This document shows, piece by piece, positions 33,162-41,799 of a stretch of 64,000 nt of DNA. Every line of letters begins with the position of its first letter. Position 1 is the stretch's first letter. Made by a program: the position numbers and the translations under genes. Source of the DNA: Palsa-504 sp963847965 (GTDB lineage Bacteria > Actinomycetota > Actinomycetes > Streptosporangiales > Streptosporangiaceae); NCBI GenBank assembly GCA_963847965.1, contig CAWKCG010000003.1, forward strand, positions 186,001-250,000, read 5' to 3'. The notes below the pieces were generated by a model. The model was not told the origin of the DNA. It ran no database searches and worked only from the letters and a program-made list of their open reading frames with translations.

Positions 33162-34067
33162 TCACGGGGGCGCCGGGTGAGCGCGGATGAACTCGGCAAT
33201 CACCTCGCCGAGCCGCTCTCCCGCGTCTTCCTGCAGGAAGTGGCCCGCCCCGGTGAGCACCGGGTGCTCGATTCCCGCCGCGCCGGGGACGGTCCGCTTG
33301 AGGATGGGGGCCATGCCCCCGGTGATCGGATCCCGGTCGCTGAAGGCGACGAGGAACGGCTTGTCCCAGGCGGACAGCCGGCGCCAGGCGGCCCGGTTGG
33401 CCTCCGAGGCCGGGTCATCAGGGGACGTCGGCACCAGGCCGGGCATGGCGCGGACCGCGGCGGCGTACGAAGGATCGGGAAACGGTGCCTCGTAGGCCGC
33501 CAGCACCTCAGGCGGAAGCGGCGTCTGGCAGCCGGACTGCACCAGCCGGGACACGTTCAGCGCGGGCGCGGTGCGCACGACCTCGCGGAACCGCAGCCAG
33601 ACGTCGGGCATCGGCTGGTCCCCGGTGGGCAGCCCGGTGTTGGCCGCGACCACCCTGGCGAAGCGGTCCGGGTGCTCGGCGACGAGGCGCAGCCCGATCA
33701 GGCCGCCCCAATCCTGCCCGACGAGGGTCAGCCCGCGCAGGCCGAGCCGGTCGAAGGCGAGCGCGCGGATCCACTCCACGTGCCGGGCGTAGGTGTGATC
33801 GTCGATATCGGCCGGCTTGTCCGACCGGCCGAACCCGGCCAGGTCCGCCGCGATGGCACGCAGCCCGGCGTCCGCCAGCACCGGCATGACCTTGCGGTAC
33901 AGGAACGACCAGCTCGGTTCCCCGTGCAGCATGAGCACGGGCTCACCGTCGGCCGGTCCGGCCTCCACGTAGGCCAGCCGCAGCCCGCCGGCCTCGGCGT
34001 ACTTCGGCGCGTAGCCGAAGTCGGGCAGGTCAGCGAAACGCTCGTCGGGAGTGCGCAGCACCTTCAT
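33162..34067 (-). CDS. Haloalkane dehalogenase
   Basis: A 301-residue alpha/beta hydrolase of the HLD-I type. The nucleophile is Asp119 in LTLVGQDWGGLIGLRL with the halide-binding Trp120 next to it; the oxyanion region is LMLHGEPSWSFLYRKV (residues 46-60); and the catalytic His lies in LTGAGHFLQEDAGE near the C-terminus. It would cleave carbon-halogen bonds in short haloalkanes to alcohols, EC 3.8.1.5 type. The N-terminus MKVLRTPDERFADLPDFGY matches the DhmA-like group. Start ATG 34067; no signal peptide. Confidence 0.88.
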   Translation of the reverse strand: MKVLRTPDERFADLPDFGYAPKYAEAGGLRLAYVEAGPADGEPVLMLHGEPSWSFLYRKVMPVLADAGLRAIAADLAGFGRSDKPADIDDHTYARHVEWIRALAFDRLGLRGLTLVGQDWGGLIGLRLVAEHPDRFARVVAANTGLPTGDQPMPDVWLRFREVVRTAPALNVSRLVQSGCQTPLPPEVLAAYEAPFPDPSYAAAVRAMPGLVPTSPDDPASEANRAAWRRLSAWDKPFLVAFSDRDPITGGMAPILKRTVPGAAGIEHPVLTGAGHFLQEDAGERLGEVIAEFIRAHPAPP

Positions 34068-34079
34068 CCCGCCATGCTG

Positions 34080-34260
34080 TCACGAAATCCGCTGGCGGGC
34101 CCCGGGACGGGCGTGGGGAGGTTAGCGCCATCACGAAATTCGTCCGGCGGGTTCTGGAACGGGAAGATGGGGAGGTTAGCGCCGTCACGAGATCCGCCGA
34201 CTGGCCCGGTGGGCCCGGGACGGGGACGGGCGGCCAAAGGTGTCACGAGATCGGTTTGCC
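34080..34260. repeat. Imperfect tandem repeat, period about 51-58 bp
   Basis: TCACGARATCCG-like starts recur at 34080, 34131, 34185 and 34243. The first two units share GGGAGGTTAGCGCC before the next TCACGA. The third is diverged and the fourth incomplete. The array fills the spacer between the dehalogenase start and the lectin gene tail and contains no ORF. Confidence 0.7.
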
Positions 34261-34273
34261 GGCCGGGTGTCCC

Positions 34274-34314
34274 CCAACGCAGCGGGAGGCCGGGCCGGCC
34301 TCCCGCTGCGTTGG
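34274..34314 (-). terminator. Large hairpin after the lectin gene
   Basis: CCAACGCAGCGGGAGGCCGG and its exact complement lie either side of one base, giving a perfect 20-bp stem. It sits 10 bases past the lectin gene stop at 34325. It lacks a T tract but is far more stable than chance; a factor-independent or RNA-stabilising role is likely. Confidence 0.65.
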
Positions 34315-34324
34315 CGCGGAGCTG

Positions 34325-35143
34325 CTAGGACCAGTGCTGGTTGCTGGTGTTTCTGCAGTCCCAGACGATGAGCTGGGTACGGTTGGTCTTCGAGTAGCCC
34401 GGGTCGTCCAGGCACAGCAGCCCGTGCGACGAGCTGCTCAGGATGTACTCGCCGTCGCTGCTGGTGTGGGACCACTTCTCATTCGAGGCCCCGTTGCAGG
34501 TCCACAGGATCACATGGGTGCCGCTGCCGCCGTTGCCCTCGTCGTTCGCGCACTTGCCGTTGTGCTGCAGCTCGCCGTTAGTGAACGTCCACCCCTGGGC
34601 CGAATCCTCGTTGTTGCAGGTCCAGATGATGACCTCGGTCTTGTTCGCCGAGCTGTTGCCCCGGTCATCCAGGCACTTGTTGTCGTACCCGCTGATCACC
34701 GATACGGGCCCCGACGAGCTCGTCGTTCCCGTCGTGTACTCCACCGTGAGGGTGATGTGGTCGAACGCGTCGCCGGTGGGAATGATGGCGGTGACCGAGA
34801 TCGTGCAGCTGTCCGGGTTGGTGTAGGGCAGGGAGATCGTCTGGGTGTACGGCGCCTGCGAGTCGCCGTTCCCCGTGGTGGTGTCGCTCTGGCTGCCCAG
34901 TGAGCACTCCAGCGTGTAGTTGTACGTCGGGTACTGGTCGTTAATGGTGGTCGAGATCGAGACCAGGATGCTGGACGGCGACGTGATGGTCTCCGTGACG
35001 TTGCAGTTCGCGTCCGCGCCGGAGGATGTGCAGGTGCCGGCCACGTCCTGAGCGTGAGCCAGCTGGCTCACCCCGAAAAACATGCCTCCCGCGACGAGAC
35101 TCGACACCGCAAGCGCAACGGCCAGGCGGCGCTTTTTTCGCAT
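34325..35143 (-). CDS. Secreted ricin-B-type lectin, copy 1
   Basis: A 272-residue exported protein. Signal peptide residues 1-31 (AVALAVSSLVAGGMFFGVSQ, cleavage after AHA). Residues 32-140 form an Ig-like or beta-rich domain with Cys pairs and Ser/Thr, of unknown family. Residues 150-272 are a ricin-B beta-trefoil: SGYDNKCLDDRGNSSANKTE, then three QxW-like repeats ending DSAQGWTF, SNEKWSHT and SNQHWS. Such domains bind sugars in polysaccharides. No catalytic domain is attached. It is a close paralogue of the gene at 35263 and part of a three-copy tandem array. Confidence 0.82.
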   Translation of the reverse strand: MRKKRRLAVALAVSSLVAGGMFFGVSQLAHAQDVAGTCTSSGADANCNVTETITSPSSILVSISTTINDQYPTYNYTLECSLGSQSDTTTGNGDSQAPYTQTISLPYTNPDSCTISVTAIIPTGDAFDHITLTVEYTTGTTSSSGPVSVISGYDNKCLDDRGNSSANKTEVIIWTCNNEDSAQGWTFTNGELQHNGKCANDEGNGGSGTHVILWTCNGASNEKWSHTSSDGEYILSSSSHGLLCLDDPGYSKTNRTQLIVWDCRNTSNQHWS

Positions 35144-35262
35144 CAGAAACTGCCTCTCTGCTTCGCCTGGGCCCCCCGTGCATACCGCACCAGCACCAGG
35201 ACCGGTTTACACCTCAGTTCACGCGGCCAAGCCCGCGAAACCTCGTCACCGTGGAGTTGTCA

Positions 35263-36222
35263 CTAAGACCAGTGCTCGTTGCTGCCGTTGTTGCACTTGT
35301 ACACGATGAGCTGGGTGCGGTTGGTCTTCGAGTAGCCCGGATCATTCAGGCACAGCAGCCCGTGCGTCGTGCTGCTCAGGATGAACTCGCCGTCGCTGCT
35401 CGAGTGGAACCACTTCTCGTTCGAGGCACCGTTGCAGGACCACAGGATCACATGGGTGCCGCTACCGCCGTTGCCCGCGTCGTTCGCGCACATGCCGTTG
35501 TGCCGCAGTTCGCTGTCGGTGTAGGTCCACCCCTGGGCCGAATCGCCATGGTTGCACGACCAGATGATGACCTCGGTCTTGTCCGCCGAGCTGTTCCCCT
35601 TGTCATCGACGCACTTGCTGTCGTACCCGCTGATGTACGACACGTCCACCGACGAGGCCGTGGTGGTCGTCGAGCTTGCCGAGGCGGCCGGCGTCCACTC
35701 CAGCTCCATGATGAATGAACCGCTGGTGGTGTCGGTGTAGGTCGTAGTCCCGTCGGTCGTGGTGCCGGCTTCGAGGGTGGCCGTCAGGTTCTCGACCGTG
35801 CAGCTGTCCGGGTCCGTGTAGCCCAGCGTGAGGGTGTCGGTCACCGGCGAGCTCGTGTTGATCGCGAACTGGTCAGCGGTGGTGTTCGAGGTGGTCTCCT
35901 GGTCGCCGCCCTGCGAGCAGTACACCGAATAGGTGATCTCGACGTACTGATCGTCGGGTGTAATGCCGTCACCGGTCTCCAGCGTCACGAGCGCCTGTAT
36001 CGCGGACGGGGTGTTGATCGTCGTGTCCGTCGTGGTGCTGTTCGGAAAACTGCAGCTGATCACTCCGGCCGTGCTCGCGCTGTCGCAGATGGCGAACTCG
36101 TTGGCGTTGGCCACGAGTGACAGTCCCGCTGTGATCCCTCCGGCCGCGACTAGGGCAAACACCACCAAGGGAACGACAAGGCGACGACGTGATTTCCGAA
36201 TCAATGAACTGCCTTCCTGCAT
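35263..36222 (-). CDS. Secreted ricin-B-type lectin, copy 2
   Basis: A 319-residue paralogue of the neighbouring lectin. Signal peptide near residues 10-38 (LVVPLVVFALVAAGGITAGL). The N-terminal beta-rich domain is diverged and longer (residues 45-195, Thr-rich), while the C-terminal lectin domain is highly similar (SGYDSKCVDDKGNSSADKTE, SNEKWFHSS, SNEHWS). This pattern (fast-evolving N-terminal domain, constrained lectin domain) suggests that the N-terminal domain is under diversifying pressure or has a different partner. ATG at 36222. Confidence 0.82.
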   Translation of the reverse strand: MQEGSSLIRKSRRRLVVPLVVFALVAAGGITAGLSLVANANEFAICDSASTAGVISCSFPNSTTTDTTINTPSAIQALVTLETGDGITPDDQYVEITYSVYCSQGGDQETTSNTTADQFAINTSSPVTDTLTLGYTDPDSCTVENLTATLEAGTTTDGTTTYTDTTSGSFIMELEWTPAASASSTTTTASSVDVSYISGYDSKCVDDKGNSSADKTEVIIWSCNHGDSAQGWTYTDSELRHNGMCANDAGNGGSGTHVILWSCNGASNEKWFHSSSDGEFILSSTTHGLLCLNDPGYSKTNRTQLIVYKCNNGSNEHWS

Positions 36223-36263
36223 CGGTTAGGCCCCCATGCCTGACGCACTGGCATCAGGTTCCG

Positions 36264-36345
36264 GTTTACACCAGAGATCAATAAGCCCGCCCCCGGAACG
36301 GAGATTTGTACCCCGATGCCCAGCTTTCCGTACAGGCTGCGGTCA
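36264..36345. repeat. Decayed copy of the glgM 3' end plus lectin promoter region
   Basis: 36264-36345 aligns with 36580-36660 at about 80%. The common part runs TTTACACCAG...GGAACGGAGATTT then the last codons of glgM (CAGCTTxxCGTACAGG). The second copy (36580-36660) is the true glgM end; this one is a decayed duplicate in front of lectin copy 2. Confidence 0.75.
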
Positions 36346-36368
36346 GGATCTGCGGAGCGGGCGATCAG

Positions 36369-36600
36369 CTACGTGGACCAATGCTGGTTACTGGTGTTGC
36401 GGCAGGGGTAGACGATGAGCTGGGTGCGGTTCGTCTTCGAGTGGTCCGGATCGGTCAGGCAGAGCTCCCCGTGGGCCGTACTGTCCAGCACGAACTCGCC
36501 GTCGCTGCCGGTGTGGGACCACTTCTCATCCGAGGACCCGTTGCAGGTCCATACGATCACCTTGGTGCCGCCGCCGCCATTTACACCAGGGATTAACAAG
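36369..36600 (-). pseudogene. Truncated third ricin-B lectin copy
   Basis: The reading GTG 36605 to 36369 gives 78 residues that contain only the last two QxW repeats of the lectin domain (GGGGTKVIVWTCNGSSDEKW, HSKTNRTQLIVYPCRNTSNQ, HWST). The signal peptide, N-terminal domain and first lectin repeat are gone: the spacer sequence GGTGTAAAT is joined directly to the GGC run of the lectin. The fragment cannot be exported and is probably not functional. Confidence 0.75.
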
Positions 36601-36620
36601 CCCACCCGCGGAACGGAGAT

Positions 36621-37790
36621 TTATGTCCCATTGACCAGCTTCGCGTACAGGGCGGCGGTCTGGGCCGCGATGGCCGGCCAGCCGAACTCGGCGACCGCGC
36701 GCTTGCGGCCCGCCTGCCCCATGGCCCGGGCGCGGTCAGGGTCGAGGAGCAGCGCGTTCAGGGCTTCCGCCAGCGGCGCGGGTTCCCCTGGCGGCACGAG
36801 GAGCCCGGTCTCGCCGTCGGCGACCACCTCCGGAATCCCGCCGGTCCGCGACCCGACCACCGCGGTCGCGCACGCCATGGCCTCCAGGTTCACGATGCCG
36901 AGCGGCTCGTAGATCGACGGACACGCGAACACCGTGGCGTGCGTGAGCAGCTGGATGACCTCGGGCTTCGGCAGCATCTCCGGGATCCACAGCACGCCGG
37001 AGCGCGCTCTGCCATTTCGGCCAGTGCGCAGGCCGTCCACCAGCTCGGTCACCTCGGCCAGCAGCTCGGGGGTGTCGGGCGCGCCGGCGCACAGGACCAG
37101 CTGCGCCTCCGGGACCAGGCCAGATGCCGCCCGCAGCAGCACCGGCAGGCCCTTCTGCCTGGTAATCCGGCCCACGAAGATCACGTAGGGGCGGCGAGGG
37201 TCGACGCCGTACTTGTCCAGCACCCAGGTGGAAGGATCGGGCGCGTACTCGGTGGTGTCGATCCCGTTGCGTATCACAGAGATTCGTTCGGCGGGAATGT
37301 CGGGGTAAGCGGTCAGGATGTCGGCGCGCATGCCGTCAGAGACGGCCACCACGGCCGTGGCCGAGGTGGCGGACACCCGCTCGCACCAGGAAGACAGCGC
37401 GTAGCCGCCGCCGAGCTGTTCGGCCTTCCACGGCCGGAGGACCTCCAGCGAGTGCATCGTCATGACGTGCGGGATGCCGTAGAGCATGGCGGCCAGGTTC
37501 CCGGCCAGGTTCGCGTACCAGGTGTGCGAGTGGACGAGCTCCGCGGACGAGACCGCGGCGGTCATCGAGAGGTCGGTGGAGATCACCTGCAGGGCCTGGT
37601 TCGAGCCGGCGAGCAGGTCCCACGGCCGGTGCGCCACGGCGCCCGGGCGGTCCGCGCCCTGGCAGTGCACGGTCAGGTCGACCAGGGGGGCCAGCTCGCG
37701 GGCCAGGTACGTCACGTGCACGCCTGCGCCGCCGTACACCTCGGGCGGGTACTCGCGGGTCAGCATCGCGACCCGGAGCCTGCCCGTCAC
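36621..37790 (-). CDS. glgM: GlgM-type glycogen/maltose-1-phosphate synthase (GT4)
   Basis: A 389-residue GT-B glycosyltransferase. It opens VAMLTREYPPEVYGGAGVHV; later ELVHSHTWYANLAG, YVIFVGRITRQKGLPVLLRA and the donor-binding FACPSIYEPLGIVNLEAMAC block carry the Glu/phosphate ligands. The size and sequence match the actinobacterial enzyme (GlgA/GlgM) that makes alpha-maltose-1-phosphate from ADP-glucose and glucose-1-phosphate rather than the 480-residue bacterial glycogen synthase. GTG start at 37790 with AGGAGGTGG upstream; it overlaps the glgC stop as GTGA, so translation is coupled. Confidence 0.88.
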   Translation of the reverse strand: MTGRLRVAMLTREYPPEVYGGAGVHVTYLARELAPLVDLTVHCQGADRPGAVAHRPWDLLAGSNQALQVISTDLSMTAAVSSAELVHSHTWYANLAGNLAAMLYGIPHVMTMHSLEVLRPWKAEQLGGGYALSSWCERVSATSATAVVAVSDGMRADILTAYPDIPAERISVIRNGIDTTEYAPDPSTWVLDKYGVDPRRPYVIFVGRITRQKGLPVLLRAASGLVPEAQLVLCAGAPDTPELLAEVTELVDGLRTGRNGRARSGVLWIPEMLPKPEVIQLLTHATVFACPSIYEPLGIVNLEAMACATAVVGSRTGGIPEVVADGETGLLVPPGEPAPLAEALNALLLDPDRARAMGQAGRKRAVAEFGWPAIAAQTAALYAKLVNGT

Positions 37791-39025
37791 GGCACCACCT
37801 CCTGGCCTTTGCCCACCACGGTGATGCCGCCGGGCGAGACCACGAAGCCGCGCGCGCGGTCGCGGTCCTTGTCCACGCCCACCTGGGCCCCTTCGGGCAC
37901 GGTCACGTTCTTGTCGATGATCGCGTCCCTGATCACCGCGTGCCGCCCGATCTTGGTGTTGTGCAGCAGCACCGCCCGCTCGACCGTGGACCAGCTGTTC
38001 ACGCGCACGCCCGGCGAGAGCACGGCCTGCCTGACCAGGCCGCCGGAGACGACGACCCCGTTGCTGACCAGGCTGTTGATCGCCCGCCCGGTCCGGTCGC
38101 CGTCGTTGTGCACGAACTTGGCGGGCGGCGCGGCCGGCACGTGGGTCAGGATGGGCCAGCGGTCGTTGTACAGGTTGAACACCGGCTCGACCGCGCACAG
38201 GTCCATGTGCGCGTCAAAGTACGAGTCGAGCGTGCCGACGTCGCGCCAGTACCCCGAGTCCCGCGGCGTCGCGCCGGGGACCGTGTTGTCCTGGAAGTTG
38301 TACGCCTGCGCGCTGCCGTTGCTGACCAGCATCGGGAGGATGTTGCCGCCCATGTCGTGCCGGCTTGAGTCGTCGTCCGCATCCTTGCGCAGCGCGTCGA
38401 CCAGCACGTCGGTGTCGAACACGTAGTTGCCCATCGACGCGTAGCACCGCTCGGGGTCGCCCGGCATCGGCGGCGGGTCCGCGGGCTTCTCGAGGAACGC
38501 GTCCACCGTCCGGCCGTCCGCCCCGACGCTGATGATGCCGAACGCCGAGGCTTCCTCCCTGGGCACCGGGATGGCCGCCACGGTCACACCGGCCCCGTGA
38601 GTCACGTGCTGGTCGATCATCTGCCGGGGATCCATCCGGTACACGTGGTCGGCGCCGAAGACGATCACGATGTCGGGCTGCTCGTCGGTGATCAGATTCA
38701 TCGACTGGTGGATGGCGTCCGCCGAGCCGGTGTACCAGTGCGGGCCGAGCCGCTGCTGCGCGGGAACCGGCGTCACGTAGTTACCGAGCAGCGAGCTCAT
38801 CCGCCACGTGGTGGAGATATGCCGGTCCAGGCTGTGGCTCTTGTACTGGGTCAGCACCGCGATCCGCAAGATGCCGCCGTTAGCCAGGTTCGACAGCGCG
38901 AAGTCGATCAGCCGGTACAGTCCGCCGAACGGGACCGCGGGCTTGGCCCGGTCCGCGGTCAGCGGGCTCAGGCGGGTACCGGCCCCCCCGGCGAGCACGA
39001 CTCCGAGTACCCGTGGCTGTGGCAT
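37787..39025 (-). CDS. glgC: Glucose-1-phosphate adenylyltransferase
   Basis: A 412-residue ADP-glucose pyrophosphorylase, the donor-making step for the following glgM. The nucleotidyltransferase loop is VVLAGGAGTRLSPLTADRAKPAVPFGG (residues 9-35), the metal Asp is in VFGADHVYRMD, and the glucose-1-phosphate region is FGIISVGADGRTVDAFLEKP. The left-handed beta helix follows (AVLLHNTKIGRHAVIRDAIID). ATG 39025; the downstream glgM start is inside its stop. Confidence 0.93.
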   Translation of the reverse strand: MPQPRVLGVVLAGGAGTRLSPLTADRAKPAVPFGGLYRLIDFALSNLANGGILRIAVLTQYKSHSLDRHISTTWRMSSLLGNYVTPVPAQQRLGPHWYTGSADAIHQSMNLITDEQPDIVIVFGADHVYRMDPRQMIDQHVTHGAGVTVAAIPVPREEASAFGIISVGADGRTVDAFLEKPADPPPMPGDPERCYASMGNYVFDTDVLVDALRKDADDDSSRHDMGGNILPMLVSNGSAQAYNFQDNTVPGATPRDSGYWRDVGTLDSYFDAHMDLCAVEPVFNLYNDRWPILTHVPAAPPAKFVHNDGDRTGRAINSLVSNGVVVSGGLVRQAVLSPGVRVNSWSTVERAVLLHNTKIGRHAVIRDAIIDKNVTVPEGAQVGVDKDRDRARGFVVSPGGITVVGKGQEVVP

Positions 39026-39070
39026 GTCAGGCCTCCCGCGACCTCGGGGTGTCAGGAGCACACGGCGGGC

Positions 39071-40333
39071 TCAAGGGCCATGCTCCCGCGTGTCGGTCGG
39101 TACGGAGAAGAGGTCCACCTTGAGGTCCACGACCGTCCCCGACGACTCGACGACCGCCTCCGCCGACCCGGCGACTGCCTCCGGTGGCTGCGTCCCCCGC
39201 GGCGCGGTCCCGGCTGGCGCTCGCGCGCGCGGAGCCGTGGCCTGCCAGGCCTCGCGGACCAGCACCTGCAGCGCGCCCGCGGTGGGAATCGCGAGCAGCG
39301 CCGCGACGAACCCGCCGAACAGCCCGCCGATCAGGCTGCCCAGCGAGGCGCCGACCAGGACGGCGAGCAGGACGAGCAGCGGGTTGATCTTCACCGTCCT
39401 GCTCATGATTACCGGGTTCAGGATGTGGTTCTCGACCTGGGTGTAGACCAGGAAGACCACCAGCGTGACGACGCCCGCCGTGATGCCCTCGGTCCCGAAC
39501 GCGAACAGCACGGTGGGGATGCCGGCCAGGGCGCCGCCGATCATGGGCAGGAAGTCCACCAGCGCGACCCAGAGCCCCCACAGGAGCGGGAAGGGCACGT
39601 GGACGATCGTCAGCGACACGAACACCACGACGCCCGCGATGAGCGAGGTCAGCAGGTTCCCGAGCATGTAGCCGATGACCGCCTGGTTCACCTCCCCGGC
39701 CACCCGGCGGACCCCGGCGGCTCGCTCCGGCCCCATCTGCGCGAACAGCCAGACCCGCATCTTCGGGGCTTCGAGTTGCAGCAGCAGGACCAGGACGAAG
39801 ATCGTGAAGAGCTCGATGACCAGCGAGACGGCGCCCTTGCCGATCGTCAGGGCGGGCTTGGACAGTGACCGGGCGTAGGTGACCAGCTTGGGCACGTTCC
39901 GCTGCACCCAGGTCTGGATGTGGTACTTGCGGACGATGTGCCCGATCCAGCCCTGGCCGTGCTCCGCCTTGGCCAGGTAGGCGGGCAGCGTGTGGGCCAG
40001 GTCCGTGATCCCGTTGACCAGCGGGTAGCCGAACGCAAAGACCAGGCCCGTGAAGGCCACCACGGTCAGCAGGCTGACGATCGAGACCGCGGAGCCCCGC
40101 CGGCGGAACACCGGGTGCCGCTGCAGCAGGACCACGAGCGGGTTGAGCAGGAGGGCGAGGAACCCCGCCACCACGATCAGCAGCAGGATGTCGCGCAGCC
40201 GGTAGATCAGCTTGCCGAGCAGGTAGGCGGCCGCCACCACGACCACCGTGACCACGATGGTCCGCAGCGGGACCTTCCGCGCGTCGGCGGCCTTCCACAG
40301 CCGCGCTAGCCGGCCTGGCTGCTCATCCTCCAC
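39071..40333 (-). CDS. AI-2E family (PerM/YdiK-like) membrane transporter
   Basis: A 420-residue protein with eight membrane segments in the PerM layout: two N-terminal helices (IVVTVVVVAAAYLLGKLIYR, LLLIVVAGFLALLLNPLV), a soluble region with GHIVRKYHIQTWVQ, and the conserved AVIGYMLGNLLTSLIAGVVVF ... LPMIGGALAGIPTVLFAF ... ENHILNPVIMSRTVKINPLLVLLAVLVG ... LLAIPTAGALQVLVREAW. The Ala/Pro-rich tail is cytoplasmic. The name AI-2E is historical; substrates are varied or unknown. GTG start at 40333. Confidence 0.88.
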   Translation of the reverse strand: MEDEQPGRLARLWKAADARKVPLRTIVVTVVVVAAAYLLGKLIYRLRDILLLIVVAGFLALLLNPLVVLLQRHPVFRRRGSAVSIVSLLTVVAFTGLVFAFGYPLVNGITDLAHTLPAYLAKAEHGQGWIGHIVRKYHIQTWVQRNVPKLVTYARSLSKPALTIGKGAVSLVIELFTIFVLVLLLQLEAPKMRVWLFAQMGPERAAGVRRVAGEVNQAVIGYMLGNLLTSLIAGVVVFVSLTIVHVPFPLLWGLWVALVDFLPMIGGALAGIPTVLFAFGTEGITAGVVTLVVFLVYTQVENHILNPVIMSRTVKINPLLVLLAVLVGASLGSLIGGLFGGFVAALLAIPTAGALQVLVREAWQATAPRARAPAGTAPRGTQPPEAVAGSAEAVVESSGTVVDLKVDLFSVPTDTREHGP

Positions 40334-40447
40334 TCGACCAGCATGCCAGGTCTGGGTGGCGCCGCAATGCCGTGGTCGTGGCCGGGACCGTAACAAACCG
40401 CTCGTTCGGGATGATGAAAGAGCTCTTTTCCCCGAACGGCGGTGGTT

Positions 40448-41674
40448 TCACCCTCCATTCCCGCTGATCGTGACGGGGAGCGCGCGGGGTCCGCGCACCT
40501 GGCCCGCGGACCAGGTGACCGCCGCCGGGTCGGCCAGCTCGAATTCCGGGTAGCGGGCCAGCCACTCCTGCAGGGCGACCCGCAGCTCCATCCGCGCCAG
40601 GTGGGACCCGAGGCAGCGGTGCCGCCCGAGCCCGAAGGCGGCGTGCCGGTTGTTCGCCCGGTCGAGCTGCACCTGCCCGGGGTTCTCGAAGACGGCGGGA
40701 TCGCGGTTGGCGGCGGGGAACGGGAGGAGCAGCCAGTCGCCCTCCTTGAACGGGTGGCCGTGGAAGTCGAAGTCCGTGGCCACCAGGCGCGCCATCGTGA
40801 CCGGCGCGTAGGCGCGCAGCAGTTCCTCGACGGCGCTGCCCATCAGCTCGGGTTCGCTGGCCAGCCTGCGGCGGTCCTGCGGGTGCTGGGCCAGGTGCCA
40901 CAGCGAGGCGCCGATCGCCGACCAGGTGGTGTCGATCCCGGCGATCATCAGCAGGACGATGGTGCCGCGGATGAGTTCGATAGGCAGCTTGTTCCCGTCG
41001 ATCTTCGCGTCGATGAGGTGGGAGGTCAGGTCGTCCCTCGGGTGGTCAATGTGGTCCTGGATCTGGGCGTCCATGTACGCGTCCATCTCGGCGAACGCCG
41101 CCTCCCGCTCCTCGTCCTCGTCGGGGGTGTCGACCTCCTCCAGGACCAGGTGGATGAAGCCGCGGAACAGGTGGGCGTCCTCCTGCGGGAAGCCGAGGAA
41201 CCTGACGATGACCCCGACCGGGATGTGCCCGGCGTAGTCGGCGGCCGCGTCGAAGCTCGCCTTTCCCGCCGTCTCGGCCAGCACATCCCGGCACAGCTGC
41301 CTGGTGAAGGGCTCGAGCGCGGCGATCGGCCTCGGCGTGAAGGCCGACATCAGCATCTTCCTGGCGATGGCGTGGAACGGCGGGTCTGAGGTGATCGGCG
41401 GGGACAGCCCGATGGGCGCGGGCAGGTCCTCGGGGCCGGGCCGGCGTTCGCTGACCACGACCGAGCGCGACGTGAAGTGATCGGTGTCGTAGGCCACCTC
41501 GGACACGAGCTTGTGGGTGACGGGCAGCCAGGTGCCGCCGTAGCGGTCGCTGTGCGCGACGGGGCAGCGCTGCCGCAGGTCGTCCCAGATCGGGTACGGG
41601 TCGGTGACCCAGGCGGGGTCGGTGTGGTCGAAGTCGGTGGCCCAGTCGTTTACCCGGGGGTGGCGGCTGGTCAC
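40448..41674 (-). CDS. Cytochrome P450
   Basis: A 408-residue soluble bacterial P450. Axial Cys354 in FGLGRHRCLGSHLAR; I-helix IAGIDTTWSAIGA; K-helix ELLRAY (ExxR-like EELLR). The acidic-rich stretch around residues 185-200 and the AANRDPAVFENPGQVQLDRANN K'-helix region resemble CYP107/CYP105-type enzymes, which often tailor natural products or degrade terpenoids. GTG start at 41674. It is divergent from the cyclodeaminase/lyase operon, 126 bases apart, but no ferredoxin is close. Confidence 0.9.
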   Translation of the reverse strand: MTSRHPRVNDWATDFDHTDPAWVTDPYPIWDDLRQRCPVAHSDRYGGTWLPVTHKLVSEVAYDTDHFTSRSVVVSERRPGPEDLPAPIGLSPPITSDPPFHAIARKMLMSAFTPRPIAALEPFTRQLCRDVLAETAGKASFDAAADYAGHIPVGVIVRFLGFPQEDAHLFRGFIHLVLEEVDTPDEDEEREAAFAEMDAYMDAQIQDHIDHPRDDLTSHLIDAKIDGNKLPIELIRGTIVLLMIAGIDTTWSAIGASLWHLAQHPQDRRRLASEPELMGSAVEELLRAYAPVTMARLVATDFDFHGHPFKEGDWLLLPFPAANRDPAVFENPGQVQLDRANNRHAAFGLGRHRCLGSHLARMELRVALQEWLARYPEFELADPAAVTWSAGQVRGPRALPVTISGNGG

Positions 41675-41799
41675 TCGTCCGTCGCTTGGGTCATGGTGTC
41701 TCCGTGTTCGGCGGCCTCGGTGTTAACAGCGTAAACGCGCGAGCCCGCTATGACCACGAGGGCGACCCGGCGGGCCGCCCGGGCCCCATAATCGTCAGT

